Positions 18,446 through 28,313 are shown, counted from the stretch's first letter. The stretch: 64,000 nucleotides of DNA from Caenimonas sedimenti (GCF_007833165.1 NZ_VOBQ01000016.1:62001-126000), one strand, 5' to 3'. The notes: a model not told the origin generated them from the letters alone. Numbers and translations are program-made.

Positions 18446-19138
18446 CTAGTGGCCCGAGGCGCTGTGCGCCCCGAGGTTGCGCTGCAGGATGTTGGAGAAC
18501 TCCTCGATGAAGGTCTCCAGCTTGATCGCCACGCGGTCGATGTCGCGCGCGAAGTTGTTGTAGGCCACCACCGCCGGAATCGCCGCGAACAGCCCCAGCG
18601 CGGTGGCCACCAGCGCTTCGGCGATGCCTGGTGCCACAGTGGCCAAAGTCACCGACTGCAGGCTCGCCAGTCCGGTGAAGGCGTGCATGATGCCCCACAC
18701 CGTGCCGAACAGGCCCACATAGGGTGACACCGAGCCCACCGAGGCCAGGAAGGAGAGGTTGGTTTCCACCGTGTCCAGCTCGCGCTGGAAACTGGCGCGC
18801 ATGGCGCGCCGGGCGCCGTCGAGCAGGGTGCCGGCGTCGGTGATGCGGCGTTCGCGCAGCTTGGTGTATTCACGCATGCCCGAGGCGAAGATGCGTTCCA
18901 TCGGCCCGGCCATCTTGGCGTTCTGCGCGGCGGCGGAGAACAGGTCGTTCAGGCTGGTGCCCGACCAGAACTCGCGCTCGAATTCGTCGTTCAGCGAGCG
19001 CACGCGCTTCAGCGCGAAGAGCTTGCGGAAGATCGCCGCCCAGCTGGTGATGGAAACGATCAGCAGCAGCAGCATCACGAACTGCACCACCCAGCTCGCG
19101 CCCAGCACCAATTGCAGGATCGACAGGTCTTGGTTCAT
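18446..19138 (-). CDS. tolQ: Tol-Pal system motor subunit TolQ (MotA/ExbB family)
   Basis: The 230-residue protein has three transmembrane segments (about 10-35, 135-158, 168-195). The family signature GLFGTVWGIMHAFTGL lies near residues 140-155. With TolR it forms the proton-driven stator of the Tol system in the inner membrane. The ATG overlaps the ybgC stop as ATGA (19138-19135). Confidence 0.95.
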   Translation of the reverse strand: MNQDLSILQLVLGASWVVQFVMLLLLIVSITSWAAIFRKLFALKRVRSLNDEFEREFWSGTSLNDLFSAAAQNAKMAGPMERIFASGMREYTKLRERRITDAGTLLDGARRAMRASFQRELDTVETNLSFLASVGSVSPYVGLFGTVWGIMHAFTGLASLQSVTLATVAPGIAEALVATALGLFAAIPAVVAYNNFARDIDRVAIKLETFIEEFSNILQRNLGAHSASGH

Positions 19139-19551
19139 CGGTTCTTCAAGGTCTCCAGGACATTGGCGGGAATTCTGCCGGGCTTCAGGGTGGCCGCATC
19201 GACCCAGCCGATGCGGATCGTGCCTTCACACAACGCCTCGGCGCCCCGCCAGGCGGACTGCGCGATGATCATAGACGCGCGCCCTGCCGATTCGAGCCGG
19301 GCCGTCACGAGAAGTTCATCATCGAGCCGCGCCGGCCGCAGGTAACGCACCGAGGTTTCCCCCACGATGAACATGCCGCCCGTCGCCTCGCGCAGCGCGC
19401 CCTGGGCCACGCCCAGCGAGCGCAGCCACTCGGTGCGGGCCCGCTCGAAGAACTTCAGGTAGTTGGCGTAGAAGACGATGCCGCCCGCATCCGTGTCTTC
19501 CCAGTAAACGCGGACGGGCCAGGTAAAGACGCCCTGGGCCGCGCCAATCAT
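19135..19551 (-). CDS. ybgC: Tol-Pal associated acyl-CoA thioesterase YbgC
   Basis: The 138-residue hotdog-fold protein has the catalytic signature YWEDTDAGGIVFYANYLKFFERARTEW split across residues about 16-42 (Asp in DTDAGG). YbgC hydrolyses short or medium acyl-CoA/ACP thioesters and travels with the tol genes. Both ends overlap neighbours as ATGA: its start with the aminotransferase stop and its stop with the tolQ start. A much longer open frame extends upstream inside the aminotransferase gene and is not used. Confidence 0.92.
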   Translation of the reverse strand: MIGAAQGVFTWPVRVYWEDTDAGGIVFYANYLKFFERARTEWLRSLGVAQGALREATGGMFIVGETSVRYLRPARLDDELLVTARLESAGRASMIIAQSAWRGAEALCEGTIRIGWVDAATLKPGRIPANVLETLKNR

Positions 19552-20732
19552 GCGAGGAGGGCTTTCAGGCGCGCCGCCGATTCCTGCAACTGCGCCATCG
19601 AATTGGCGGTGGAGAAGCGCACGAAGCGGCTGGTTTCCACCGTGCCGAAATCGCGCCCCGGCGTCACGGCCACGTGCGCCAGCCGCATGACTTCGAAGGC
19701 GAAGTCCCAGCTGCCCGGCGTGCCCAGTTTTTCGGCCGCCGCGGTGCAATCGGCCCAGGCGTAGAAGGCGCCGTCGGGCATCACCGGCACGTTCAGGCCC
19801 ATGGCGTTCAGCGCGGGGATGAAGAAATCGCGGCGCGCCTTGAACTCGGCCCGCCGCCGCTCGTATTCCGCAATGCTCTCCGGCTCGAAGCAGGCCAGGG
19901 CGGCGTGCTGCGCCACGGTGCTGGGGCAGATGAACAGGTTCTGCGCGAGCCGTTCCATCACCGGAACCAGCGCGTCGGGGACCACCACCCAGCCCAGGCG
20001 CCAGCCCGTCATGTTGAAGTACTTGGAGAAGCTGTTGACGCTGATCACCTGGTCGTCGATCGCGAGGCCGCTCTGTCCGAAGGCCGCGTCGTGGCTCAGG
20101 CCCAGGTAGATCTCGTCCAGCAGCGTGATGCCGCCCCGGCTTTGCACGAACTCGTGGATGCGCCGCAGTTCCTGCGGGTGGATCGACGTGCCGGTGGGGT
20201 TGGAAGGCGAGGCCAGCAGCACGCCGCGCGTCTTGGCGTTCCAGTGTTCGCGCACCTTGTCGGCACTGAGTTGGTACCGTTCCGCGGCCGTCGTCGGCAC
20301 CAGCACCGCCGTGCCTTCCGCCGCGCTCACGAAGTGCCGGTTGCACGGATAGCTGGGGTCGGGCATCAGCATCTCGTCGCCGGCCTCGATGAGGGCCAGG
20401 CAGGCGAGCTGCAAGGCGGCCGACGCGCCGGCGGTGACGACGATACGGCGAGCGGGCACCTGGACGCCGAAGCGGTCGGCATACCACTGGCTGATGCGTT
20501 CGCGCAGGCTGTCGAGCCCGGTGGCCTGGGTGTACTGCGTGACGCCGTCGCGCACGGCACGCGCCGCGGCTTCCTGCACCAGCGGCGGCGCGGTGAAGTC
20601 CGGCTCGCCGATGTTCAGGAAGATCATGGGCCGGTCGGTGCCGGCGACTTCGCGCGCCAGCTGCGAGGCGGCCTTCGCCACCTCCATCACGTAGAACGGC
20701 TCGATGCGCTCGGCGCGGCGGGCGATCCGCAT
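19548..20732 (-). CDS. PLP-dependent aminotransferase (class I/II)
   Basis: The 394-residue enzyme has the fold-type I aminotransferase pattern: NIGEPDFTAPP near residue 50, an N-terminal TGLDSLRERI region, and the PLP-lysine in SVNSFSKYFNMTGWRLGW around residue 235. These aspartate/alanine/valine-pyruvate-type transaminases cannot be subdivided by eye. It lies between nusB and ybgC with overlaps typical of an operon. The Met at 20732 is chosen because upstream sequence is low-complexity Arg-rich shadow of nusB. Confidence 0.88.
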   Translation of the reverse strand: MRIARRAERIEPFYVMEVAKAASQLAREVAGTDRPMIFLNIGEPDFTAPPLVQEAAARAVRDGVTQYTQATGLDSLRERISQWYADRFGVQVPARRIVVTAGASAALQLACLALIEAGDEMLMPDPSYPCNRHFVSAAEGTAVLVPTTAAERYQLSADKVREHWNAKTRGVLLASPSNPTGTSIHPQELRRIHEFVQSRGGITLLDEIYLGLSHDAAFGQSGLAIDDQVISVNSFSKYFNMTGWRLGWVVVPDALVPVMERLAQNLFICPSTVAQHAALACFEPESIAEYERRRAEFKARRDFFIPALNAMGLNVPVMPDGAFYAWADCTAAAEKLGTPGSWDFAFEVMRLAHVAVTPGRDFGTVETSRFVRFSTANSMAQLQESAARLKALLA

Positions 20733-20740
20733 CGCCGGCC

Positions 20741-21229
20741 TCAGGCGCGGGCCTTGCCGCTGGCGCGGTCGGCTTCGACCTCGGCCGCGCGCAATTGCGG
20801 GGCGATGCCGTTGAGCACCGCGTTCACGTACTTGTGGCCGTCGGTGCCCCCGAAATCCTTGGCGAGCTCGATGCATTCGTTGAGCACCACGCGCCAGGGC
20901 ACTTCAGCCACGTGCCGCAATTCGTAGGCACCGATCCACATCACGGCGCGCTCGATCGGGGAGATCTCCTGCAGCTTGCGGTCGAGCAGCGGCACGATCA
21001 GCGCGTCGAGTTCGGCCGCCTCCTTGATGCAGCCATGCAGCAGCGCGTCGTAGTGCACCGAATCCGCCTTGTGGAAGCCGGAGAGGCCGCGCGTGAACTG
21101 GTCGATGGACTCCGGGTCCTGCCCGCCCACCAGGTGCTGGTAGAGGGCCTGCAGCGCGAATTCACGGGCGCGGCTGCGCGCCGGCTTGGCGGACGACTTG
21201 CGTGTGACGGGGGCCTTTTCGGCACTCAT
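20741..21229 (-). CDS. nusB: Transcription antitermination factor NusB
   Basis: The 162-residue, all-helical protein has the NusB signature ([14 protein letters not shown] at residues about 19-32, [15 protein letters not shown], and [12 protein letters not shown]). NusB binds NusE/S10 and boxA RNA to promote rRNA antitermination. Start ATG 21229 gives a short Lys/Ala-rich N-terminal extension common in Burkholderiales. It follows ribH, the classic ribH-nusB linkage. Confidence 0.94.
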   Translation of the reverse strand: MSAEKAPVTRKSSAKPARSRAREFALQALYQHLVGGQDPESIDQFTRGLSGFHKADSVHYDALLHGCIKEAAELDALIVPLLDRKLQEISPIERAVMWIGAYELRHVAEVPWRVVLNECIELAKDFGGTDGHKYVNAVLNGIAPQLRAAEVEADRASGKARA

Positions 21230-21303
21230 TTCTGTTGTCCATGAGGCGCGAGCAGCCATTCCAGGGTACCCGCGGAACCGGCTTTGCCGGGCCGCTGGGT
21301 GCG

Positions 21304-21344
21304 CCCCCTTGAGGGGGAGGCGCCGAAGGCGCGTCGGGGGTGGG
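21304..21344. repeat. GC-rich intergenic palindromic repeat, copy 2
   Basis: CCCCCTTGAGGGGG hairpin core (21304-21317), an inner GGCGCCGAAGGCGC hairpin, and a CGGGGGTGGG tail ending at 21344. Core and tail match the element at 308-336. It occupies the 118-base ribH-nusB gap and may reduce read-through or stabilise upstream mRNA. Confidence 0.5.
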
Positions 21345-21347
21345 CTT

Positions 21348-21812
21348 TCATCCAAGTTCGTCCAGCAGGTTGGCCATCTCGACCGCCACCCGGGCGGCGT
21401 CGCGCCCCTTCTCGGTCTGGCGGGCGACGGCCTGTTCCATGTTTTCCGTGGTGATGATGGCGTTGGCGATGGGCAGCTGGTAGTCGAGCGACACGCGCGT
21501 CACGCCGGAGGCCGACTCGTTGGCGACCAGCTCGAAGTGGTAGGTCTCGCCGCGGATGATGCAGCCCAGGGCGATCAGGGCGTCGTAGCCGCCTTTTTCG
21601 GCCATGGCCTGCAGCGCCACGGGCACCTCCAGCGCGCCGGGGACCAGCACGTGGTCGATTTCCTTGGCGTCGACGCCCAGCGCCACCAGCTCCGCCTTGC
21701 ACGACTCGGCCAGGGTGTTGGTGATGCTTTCGTTGAAGCGCGCCTGGACGATGCCGATGACCAGCTCGCTGCCGTCCAGCCGATCGGCCTTGCCTTTTTC
21801 TGCTCCGAACAT
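21348..21812 (-). CDS. ribH: 6,7-dimethyl-8-ribityllumazine synthase
   Basis: The 154-residue protein has the lumazine synthase pattern: [11 protein letters not shown] (~residues 29-39), [12 protein letters not shown], and [13 protein letters not shown] with the conserved His. It condenses the RibBA and RibD products in the penultimate step of riboflavin synthesis. It starts 7 bases after the ribBA stop. The C-terminal tail ends in NLLDELG, normal for the family. Confidence 0.96.
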   Translation of the reverse strand: MFGAEKGKADRLDGSELVIGIVQARFNESITNTLAESCKAELVALGVDAKEIDHVLVPGALEVPVALQAMAEKGGYDALIALGCIIRGETYHFELVANESASGVTRVSLDYQLPIANAIITTENMEQAVARQTEKGRDAARVAVEMANLLDELG

Positions 21813-21819
21813 GGGTTCC

Positions 21820-22968
21820 TCAGGATGGGTGGGATTCGGTCTCGGCCCCGGGCCCGATGTGGCCCACGACCTCCAGGCCGTAGCCCGTCATGCTGGGCAT
21901 GCGCCGCGGCGTGCCCATGAGATTCATGCGCTGCACGCCGCAGTCGCGCAGGATCTGCGCGCCGATGCCGTAGGTGCGAAGGTCCATGCGGCCGCGCTCA
22001 GGCGCCTGGGCCGCGCGGGCCGTGCCTTCGAACTGCTCCAACAGCTGCTGCGCGCTTTCGCCGCAGTTCAGGAGCACCGCGACGCCGCGGCCGGCGGCGG
22101 CGATGTGCTTGAGGCTGGCATCGAGGCTCCACGAGTGCATGGGCCGCGCGAGCTCGAGGGCATCCAGCACCGAAAGCGGTTCGTGCACGCGCACCGGCAC
22201 GACCTCGTGTGGCTGCCACTGGCCCTTGACCAGCGCGAGATGCAGCCCCGCGCTCGGCTTGTCACGCCAGGCGTGCACCGCGAATTCGCCGTAGGCCGTG
22301 ACCAGGGGACGCTGGCCGAGTTTCTCGACCAGGCTCTCGTTGCGGCTGCGGTAGCCGATCAGGTCGGCGATGGTGCCGATCTTCAGGCCGTGTTCGGCGG
22401 CGAAGAGCTGGAGGTCGGGCAGGCGCGCCATGGTGCCGTCGTCCTTCATGATCTCGCAGATCACGGCGGCGGGCGTGCAGCCCGCCATGGCGGCGAGATC
22501 GCAGCCCGCTTCGGTATGGCCCGCGCGCATCAGCACGCCGCCGTCCACCGCCTGCAGCGGGAAGATGTGGCCGGGCTGCACCAGGTCCTGCGGGCGCGCG
22601 TCGCGCGCCACCGCCGCCTGCACCGTGCGTGCCCGGTCGGCCGCGGAGATGCCCGTGGTGACGCCTTCGGCGGCTTCGATGGACACCGTGAACGCCGTGC
22701 CCATCTTCGTGCCGTTGCGCGCCACCATGGGCGGCAGCTGCAGGCGCTCGCAACGCTCGCGCGTCAGGGTCAGGCAGATCAGGCCGCGGCCGAAGCGCGC
22801 CATGAAGTTGATGGCTTCCGGCGTCACATGCTCGGCCGCGAGCACCAGGTCGCCTTCATTCTCGCGGTCTTCCTCGTCCACCAGGATCACCATGCGGCCC
22901 GAGCGCATGTCGGCCACGATGTCCTGCACCGGAGACACGGCCACGGGTGTGGGCTGACGCGCGTTCAT
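21820..22968 (-). CDS. ribBA: Bifunctional DHBP synthase / GTP cyclohydrolase II-type protein
   Basis: The 382-residue protein has an N-terminal RibB domain (residues about 10-210, [11 protein letters not shown] and the [10 protein letters not shown] motif) and a C-terminal RibA-like domain. The RibA part lacks the usual zinc-binding three-cysteine motif (CxxxxxxxxCxC) and the catalytic RSxC-type segment at the expected place. It may therefore be inactive as GTP cyclohydrolase II, with a separate RibA elsewhere, a situation common in Burkholderiales. The start overlaps ribE as ATGA. Confidence 0.9.
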   Translation of the reverse strand: MNARQPTPVAVSPVQDIVADMRSGRMVILVDEEDRENEGDLVLAAEHVTPEAINFMARFGRGLICLTLTRERCERLQLPPMVARNGTKMGTAFTVSIEAAEGVTTGISAADRARTVQAAVARDARPQDLVQPGHIFPLQAVDGGVLMRAGHTEAGCDLAAMAGCTPAAVICEIMKDDGTMARLPDLQLFAAEHGLKIGTIADLIGYRSRNESLVEKLGQRPLVTAYGEFAVHAWRDKPSAGLHLALVKGQWQPHEVVPVRVHEPLSVLDALELARPMHSWSLDASLKHIAAAGRGVAVLLNCGESAQQLLEQFEGTARAAQAPERGRMDLRTYGIGAQILRDCGVQRMNLMGTPRRMPSMTGYGLEVVGHIGPGAETESHPS

Positions 22969-23612
22969 GCGGCGGCGGCCATCTGGGGGACCGCCACGCC
23001 GGCCGTGAGCATGCGCTCCACGTAGCGGGCGATCAGGTCGATCTCCAGGTTGACGCGGCTGCCGGCGGCGAGCGCGTGCAAGGCGGTGTTCTGCACGGTA
23101 TGGGGAATGAGGTTGATGCTGAGCTCCGCGCCTTCGGCGGTGTCGGTCACTCGGTTGACGGTGAGGCTCACGCCGTTGACGGTGACCGAGCCCTTGTAGG
23201 CCAGGTACCGGGCGAGTGACGCCGGCGCAAGGATCGCGAGTTCCCAGCTCTCGCCGACCGGGGCCAACCGGAGCACGCGGCCGACCCCGTCGACGTGGCC
23301 CGAAACCAGGTGGCCGCCCAGCCGGTCCTGCGGACGCAGCGCTTTCTCGAGGTTGACCGGGCCGGGCTCGGCCAGTCCGGCCGTCTTGTCCAGGGATTCG
23401 GCGGAAATGTCGATGGTGAACACGCCGGCCCCGCTGTCGGATGAGGTGACCGTCATGCAGGCTCCGTTGAGCGCGATGCTGTCGCCCAGGCCGACGTCGT
23501 CGAGGTAGCCGGCGGGCGCCTCGATGCGCAGGCGCTTGCCGTGCTGCGAGGAGCTGCCGAGGTCGTCGATGGCGGCGATGCGCCCCACGCCCGTGATGAT
23601 GCCGGTGAACAT
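22965..23612 (-). CDS. ribE: Riboflavin synthase, alpha subunit
   Basis: The 215-residue protein has two lumazine-binding barrels, the first starting MFTGIITGVGRI and the second near LGGHLVSGHVDG. It dismutates two lumazines to riboflavin. The Met at 23612 is the conserved family start. It is the first gene of the ribE-ribBA-ribH-nusB run, directly behind an intrinsic terminator. No FMN riboswitch is visible in the 73-base leader. Confidence 0.95.
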   Translation of the reverse strand: MFTGIITGVGRIAAIDDLGSSSQHGKRLRIEAPAGYLDDVGLGDSIALNGACMTVTSSDSGAGVFTIDISAESLDKTAGLAEPGPVNLEKALRPQDRLGGHLVSGHVDGVGRVLRLAPVGESWELAILAPASLARYLAYKGSVTVNGVSLTVNRVTDTAEGAELSINLIPHTVQNTALHALAAGSRVNLEIDLIARYVERMLTAGVAVPQMAAAA

Positions 23613-23635
23613 GCCGGCATTTTCGCAGGAAAGGG

Positions 23636-23661
23636 AAGAAGGGTCCCGCAGGACCCTTCTT
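23636..23661 (-). terminator. Intrinsic terminator after pilE
   Basis: A perfect 11-bp stem AAGAAGGGTCC/GGACCCTTCTT with a 4-base loop, followed on the minus strand by a pyrimidine tract. It lies 24 bases past the pilE stop and before ribE, separating the pilin transcript from the rib transcript. Confidence 0.75.
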
Positions 23662-23685
23662 GTCGTCAGCAAGCGCCGTGGCGCT

Positions 23686-24174
23686 TCACTTCCAGCAATC
23701 GTCGCGGCTCTTGGTGGCGTTTTCGACGCCTCGGATGCCGGCGGAGGTGATGGTGTAGGTGCCGCAGGGGTCGGTCGCCATCTTCCGGCCGGCGACCGGC
23801 ACCATCTTCAGCGTGTAGCCCGTCGCCGTGAAAAGCGTGGTGTCCTCGCTCAACTGGTAAAGCGCGGTGGTGTCGGGCGGCGACTGTTTCAGGTTGCTCG
23901 GGATGGCGCCGGCAACCGGGTTGCCGCCCCGGTCCGTCGCATAGTTGTCATTCGCCGAATAAAAACGTTGCATGAACTGCGCGACCTGCATCAGCTGCGT
24001 GCGGGCCTCGGCGCGATGGCCGCGCGCGACGTAGCTGGTGTAGGAGGGCAGGGCCACCGCGGCGAGCATCGCGACGATCGCAACCACGATCATCAGCTCG
24101 ATCAACGTGAAGCCCCCGGCGGCCGAGCGCGCGTGTCTGGTGTGAAGCATGGTGTTGGGCATTCTATGGAGCAT
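23686..24174 (-). CDS. pilE: Type IV minor pilin PilE-like
   Basis: The 162-residue prepilin has a 21-residue leader, the peptidase site GG^FTLIELMIVVAIVAML with Glu5, and a soluble C-terminal half with two cysteines (DPCGTYT, DDCWK) forming the D-region disulfide. It is the last gene of the minor-pilin operon, 11 bases after pilY1. ATG 24174 is preferred because AGGA lies about 11 bases upstream; two in-frame ATGs at 24162 and 24150 are alternatives. Confidence 0.88.
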   Translation of the reverse strand: MLHRMPNTMLHTRHARSAAGGFTLIELMIVVAIVAMLAAVALPSYTSYVARGHRAEARTQLMQVAQFMQRFYSANDNYATDRGGNPVAGAIPSNLKQSPPDTTALYQLSEDTTLFTATGYTLKMVPVAGRKMATDPCGTYTITSAGIRGVENATKSRDDCWK

Positions 24175-24185
24175 CGGAACGCATC

Positions 24186-27100
24186 CTAGCGGAGGAACAG
24201 CTGGCGCCACTGGCGGCGGACCGGGTTGGAGGGAGTGACGGTCGGCGGATCGCAGACGGCACCCCGGATGGCCCTGCAACGCACGTCCAGCTTCTCGTCG
24301 TCGGTGGTCGACTGGATGGAGACATCGACCCCGGCATTCTGGCCGCCGCCGCCGCCGACGATGCTGCTGTCGCCGCCATGGACCACGCCTTCGTCGCCAT
24401 AGGTCTTGCCGCCGGTCGCGCCCTCATTGCTGACGCTGCCGCCGCTGCCGCTGGCGTTGCTCAGCACCCGGGTGATGTTGCGGCCATCCGCCGATGTCTG
24501 CACCCCGCTCGCGAGCGAATCGGATGCGTCCACGGTGCCGTCCTGGTTGGTGTCCAGGACCGGGGCGGCCGGGCCGGCGCCATCGAGCGCGTCGATGAGG
24601 TAGGTATACCCCGTTCCGCCGGTGGCATTGGCGCACGGGTCCAGCGACACGTTGGCCGGTGAGATGGCGTCGGCAACCAGGAAGCGGCCCAGCAGGTTTT
24701 CCATCGGGTACACGACCCGTTGACCCGCCGTGTTCAGGTGGATCCGCCAGCCCCGCTTGGCGCTGGCGCCGCTGTAGGCGACCGGGTTGGTCGACAGCGT
24801 GAAGAACGTCTTGCCTCCCGATGTGGTGCTCGTGATCGTCTGGGTGACCAGCAGGCTGCTGTCGGTCAGGACCGAGCCGGCCGGAATCGTCGGGGCATTG
24901 AAGGGCAGCTTGTCCCAGACGCCGTAGATGTATTGCGCGTCCGTGTTGGTGATGTCGCTGACTTCGTAGAACTTGCCGGTGCCGAAAGTGACCATGTAGC
25001 CGGTCGAGGGCTCCGTCGAACCCAGCATGGGCAGCGCATACACCGAAGGCGGCGCGGTGATCGGCTGCGTGGCGCCGGCCTTGAACAGCGGCGCCCCACC
25101 CAGGTCAACGGCCCAGCCTGCACTGGTGGCCGTGCTGAGGTTGAACTTCCACATGTTGCCCAGCAGGTCGCCGGCGTAGACACCGATGATCTGGCGTTGG
25201 GCATTGCGGACAATGCGAACCCCGCCCAAGCCGTTGCGTTGCCCGGCCGCGCATGAAGCCTGCGATCCGCCGGCCTGGTTGGGGGGCGTGAGTTCCGCCA
25301 TCTTCGCGCCAGTCGCCAGGTTCACGATGAACAGGCTGGCGCGGCAGGACTTGCTCTCGTAGCCGTTGCCGAAGATGGCGACCCAGTCGCCGCTCACCGT
25401 GACGCCGGCGACGACGTCGTGCAGCATGTAACCCAGGTTCTCGAAGGCGGTGCCCTGGGTGGAACTGACCTCCCAGGCGACGCTGGAGGTGCCCAGGCTC
25501 GTGACGGACGAGTTGATCGTCGTCACGTCGATGGCGAAAACACTCGTGCGCGGGCTGGTGCCCACGCCCGGGGCGACACCGGGCACCGAAGCCGCGCCGG
25601 CGCCGGCGCCCGTGGAGCCCAGCACCAGGTTGCGCCAGCCTCCGCGACTGGGGAGGTACGCATCGGTTTCGGCGATCGGACCGTCCACGTAGTATTGGTG
25701 CACGTAGGTCTTGCTGGACAGGTTCATCAGCTTCGGCAGCACGGCGTAGGGCACGAACGCGAACACTTCCGCGCCGCCCGGCGTCAGCTGCGTACCGGCG
25801 GCGTTATAGGTGCCGTCCCGGAACGCGTGCAGCATGCCGTCGTTGGCACCGACGAACAGCACGCCCTCCGGGCGAGCCTTCTTGAGGGTGACGTGGGTGC
25901 GATAGCTGTCGTAGCCCGTCACCGTGGCGGGCAGCTTCTCGTAGTTGAGGTCCACAGCATCTTTCACCAGCACCGGCGTCGAGTTGATGATGTCGCCGAG
26001 CTTGGTATCGCGCGCCCTGTACAGCGCGTTCGCCGTGGGCGTCGTCGGCCGGTCTTCGTACGTGGCGTCGCCGCGCAGGTAATCGATCAGCTGAGGCGTC
26101 ACGTCGGCCGCAAGGCCGATCTGGTCGCGCAGGGTCGAGCCCATGGGCGTGTACTTGAATTCCACCGCCCGGGCGGCGCCGACGGTCGTGACGTTGTTGC
26201 CGACGGCGATGTTGCGGCTGCCATGCGCGGGAATCTTGGAGCTCCAGGTCTTGGTGCCTGCGTCGTACGTCTCCACTTGCCAGGCCGGCAAGCCGACCGT
26301 CGCGCCGAGGTTGTTCAGGCTGTGGGCGGTGATGTTGCCGGTCCACTTGCCGGTGTTGTATTCGGGCTCGTACTTCCGGGTGCCTTGCGAAATGGAGATG
26401 GACGAGATGGCCACGCCAGCCTGCGTGCCTTCCTGCCCACCGATCTCGGTCATGATCTGCGTGACGGCCCGCTCCAGTTCCTCCGTGGTCTTCGCATTCA
26501 GCAGCTTGCCCCGGCCGTTGACCGTGGCGTGCCACATGTCGTCGATGGACGTCACGGAGTTCATCGCCGGCGCGTTCGGCCAGACCAGCGGATCGCTGGC
26601 GGTCGACAGTTTCTGCAGGTTCGCATCAGTCACGGGGATCGTGCCTTCGACGCCGAGGCCGATGGCGAAGAAGTTCATGTGCTGCCAGTTCGCATCCGGA
26701 TCCGTCGTCGTGGCACGGACAGTGTTCGGCAGATCGTTCCGGAGGTCGGACAGCCAGTATTTCATGGCGACGTCGGCGAACGTGTTCGCGCGTGCCGCGC
26801 CGCTCTTGGTGTCCGCGTAGGGCGGAGCCGGTGTGTACGTGCGGGCGGGGCTTGAACCCGGGACCGGGTTGAGGGCGGTGGAATCCCAGTCGCCAATGCT
26901 GAGCGAGCTGTCCGCGTTGTAGTAGCCGTCCGTCATCAGGAAGGTGTACGCACGGCGGCAGGAGGCGTGACTGTTGGCCGCGCCGGTCGTGCTGTTCGTC
27001 GTGCCGGTCTGGGCCACCGACCTGGCGTTGGTGGTGGTGCCGGCGGGGGTGTTGCCCCAGGGACCGTCGTTGTCCTTCCGCTGGAAATACATGCCGGCCC

Positions 27101-28313
27101 GGTTGACGGCCAGCCGGTTTTGCGTGCCATTGTTCGAACCCGAGTTCACGCCATACAGCCAGGTGAAGAACTGTTCCTTGACCGAGCCGGTGCCGCTGGT
27201 GTACTTGCGCACGCCGGCGTCCAGGTCTCCGGCATCCAGCGTGTTGAGCTTGGCCCAGCCAAGCCGGAAGCTGTCGGTGAGGGGCTGGAAGGCCAGCCCG
27301 ATGCCGGTCCTGGCCAGCTTGATCCGGTTCGAGTGGTACAGCTGCCAGTTCGCGTAGTTCTGCCGCTCCTCTGTCCAGGTGCAGTGCTGCGTGGAGAGTA
27401 CGCAGTCCGTGCGGGCCGCGAACTTGGGGAATGTGCCTTGAACGGCCGGTGTGAGCGGATTGCTGACCGACGTGGCACTGGCCGTGTTGGGGTAGAGGAG
27501 GGCCAGGTTGGCGCCGGCGGCCAGGGCGGCTGGGTCCGGCCTGAAGCCAGGCTCGAAGTAGTCGGTCCTTTCCAGGGCCGTGAAGGTCTTGTCCCACCGG
27601 CCGTTGACGCGGCCGGCAGTGGTCGTGTAGCCGGTATTGGTCGTCGTACCGCACGTGGCCTGGACCCGGACCGAGCTGGGATAGTTGCTGCCGGGGTTGA
27701 CGACCGTGATCCGGACCCTGGATGTGTCGCCGGCAATCCGCGCGGCAGTGAACGTGGCGCCGGTACCGCCGCCCGCCGTGCCAGCCTGCACCGTGGCGGT
27801 GCAAGTGGAGCTTCCAGGAAACGTATTGGCGCTTCTGTCGAAAACACCGAAGATGCCGGTGGTTCCTGCCGTGAGCCTGGCCGTGTGGAAGTAGACCTTG
27901 AAGGACGTGTTGCTCGCATTCAACGCACCCGCGGCCTTCGGCGAGCCATCGGCGTTCACCTGGAGCGCGTATCTCACGCGGGGATCGTAGTACATCAGGT
28001 TGACGTCGGGGGACTGGCCCCAGAGCGTGGTCTGCGGCTGGGTCCAGACGCATCCGGCATCAGTCGGGTCGTTGCACTCCGCATCGTTGTTCGGGCCGCG
28101 CACGCCCTGGTAACCCACGGTGGTGCCGGAGCCATACTGGTACATCATCGTCGAGGCCATGGAGCCCGAATCGTCCAGGATGAACAGGATGTTGGGCTCC
28201 ACGGTGCCGGAACGGGACAGCAGCGGGTCCTGCGCCATCTGGGCGTGGAGACCGAAGGTCGCCCCGGTCATCGCCGCCACGGCGAGAGAGAGCTTGAGCT
28301 TGTGTTGCCACAT
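24186..28313 (-). CDS. pilY1: Type IV pilus tip adhesin/assembly protein PilY1
   Basis: The 1375-residue secreted protein has an N-terminal signal peptide, a von Willebrand-A-like segment with a MIDAS-type DDSGSMAS motif near residue 45, and a C-terminal beta-propeller (VLFVGANDGMLHAF near residue 820). An EF-hand/dockerin-like calcium loop, DTNQDGTVDASD, lies near residues 1253-1264. PilY1 primes pilus assembly at the tip and mediates adhesion and surface sensing. The Met at 28313 begins the signal peptide; upstream frame is a shadow of pilX. Confidence 0.92.
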   Translation of the reverse strand: MWQHKLKLSLAVAAMTGATFGLHAQMAQDPLLSRSGTVEPNILFILDDSGSMASTMMYQYGSGTTVGYQGVRGPNNDAECNDPTDAGCVWTQPQTTLWGQSPDVNLMYYDPRVRYALQVNADGSPKAAGALNASNTSFKVYFHTARLTAGTTGIFGVFDRSANTFPGSSTCTATVQAGTAGGGTGATFTAARIAGDTSRVRITVVNPGSNYPSSVRVQATCGTTTNTGYTTTAGRVNGRWDKTFTALERTDYFEPGFRPDPAALAAGANLALLYPNTASATSVSNPLTPAVQGTFPKFAARTDCVLSTQHCTWTEERQNYANWQLYHSNRIKLARTGIGLAFQPLTDSFRLGWAKLNTLDAGDLDAGVRKYTSGTGSVKEQFFTWLYGVNSGSNNGTQNRLAVNRAGMYFQRKDNDGPWGNTPAGTTTNARSVAQTGTTNSTTGAANSHASCRRAYTFLMTDGYYNADSSLSIGDWDSTALNPVPGSSPARTYTPAPPYADTKSGAARANTFADVAMKYWLSDLRNDLPNTVRATTTDPDANWQHMNFFAIGLGVEGTIPVTDANLQKLSTASDPLVWPNAPAMNSVTSIDDMWHATVNGRGKLLNAKTTEELERAVTQIMTEIGGQEGTQAGVAISSISISQGTRKYEPEYNTGKWTGNITAHSLNNLGATVGLPAWQVETYDAGTKTWSSKIPAHGSRNIAVGNNVTTVGAARAVEFKYTPMGSTLRDQIGLAADVTPQLIDYLRGDATYEDRPTTPTANALYRARDTKLGDIINSTPVLVKDAVDLNYEKLPATVTGYDSYRTHVTLKKARPEGVLFVGANDGMLHAFRDGTYNAAGTQLTPGGAEVFAFVPYAVLPKLMNLSSKTYVHQYYVDGPIAETDAYLPSRGGWRNLVLGSTGAGAGAASVPGVAPGVGTSPRTSVFAIDVTTINSSVTSLGTSSVAWEVSSTQGTAFENLGYMLHDVVAGVTVSGDWVAIFGNGYESKSCRASLFIVNLATGAKMAELTPPNQAGGSQASCAAGQRNGLGGVRIVRNAQRQIIGVYAGDLLGNMWKFNLSTATSAGWAVDLGGAPLFKAGATQPITAPPSVYALPMLGSTEPSTGYMVTFGTGKFYEVSDITNTDAQYIYGVWDKLPFNAPTIPAGSVLTDSSLLVTQTITSTTSGGKTFFTLSTNPVAYSGASAKRGWRIHLNTAGQRVVYPMENLLGRFLVADAISPANVSLDPCANATGGTGYTYLIDALDGAGPAAPVLDTNQDGTVDASDSLASGVQTSADGRNITRVLSNASGSGGSVSNEGATGGKTYGDEGVVHGGDSSIVGGGGGQNAGVDVSIQSTTDDEKLDVRCRAIRGAVCDPPTVTPSNPVRRQWRQLFLR

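Noticed and set aside
23613-23690. FMN riboswitch upstream of ribE
   Set aside because: The leader is only 73 bases and lacks the conserved RFN elements; it holds just the pilE terminator.
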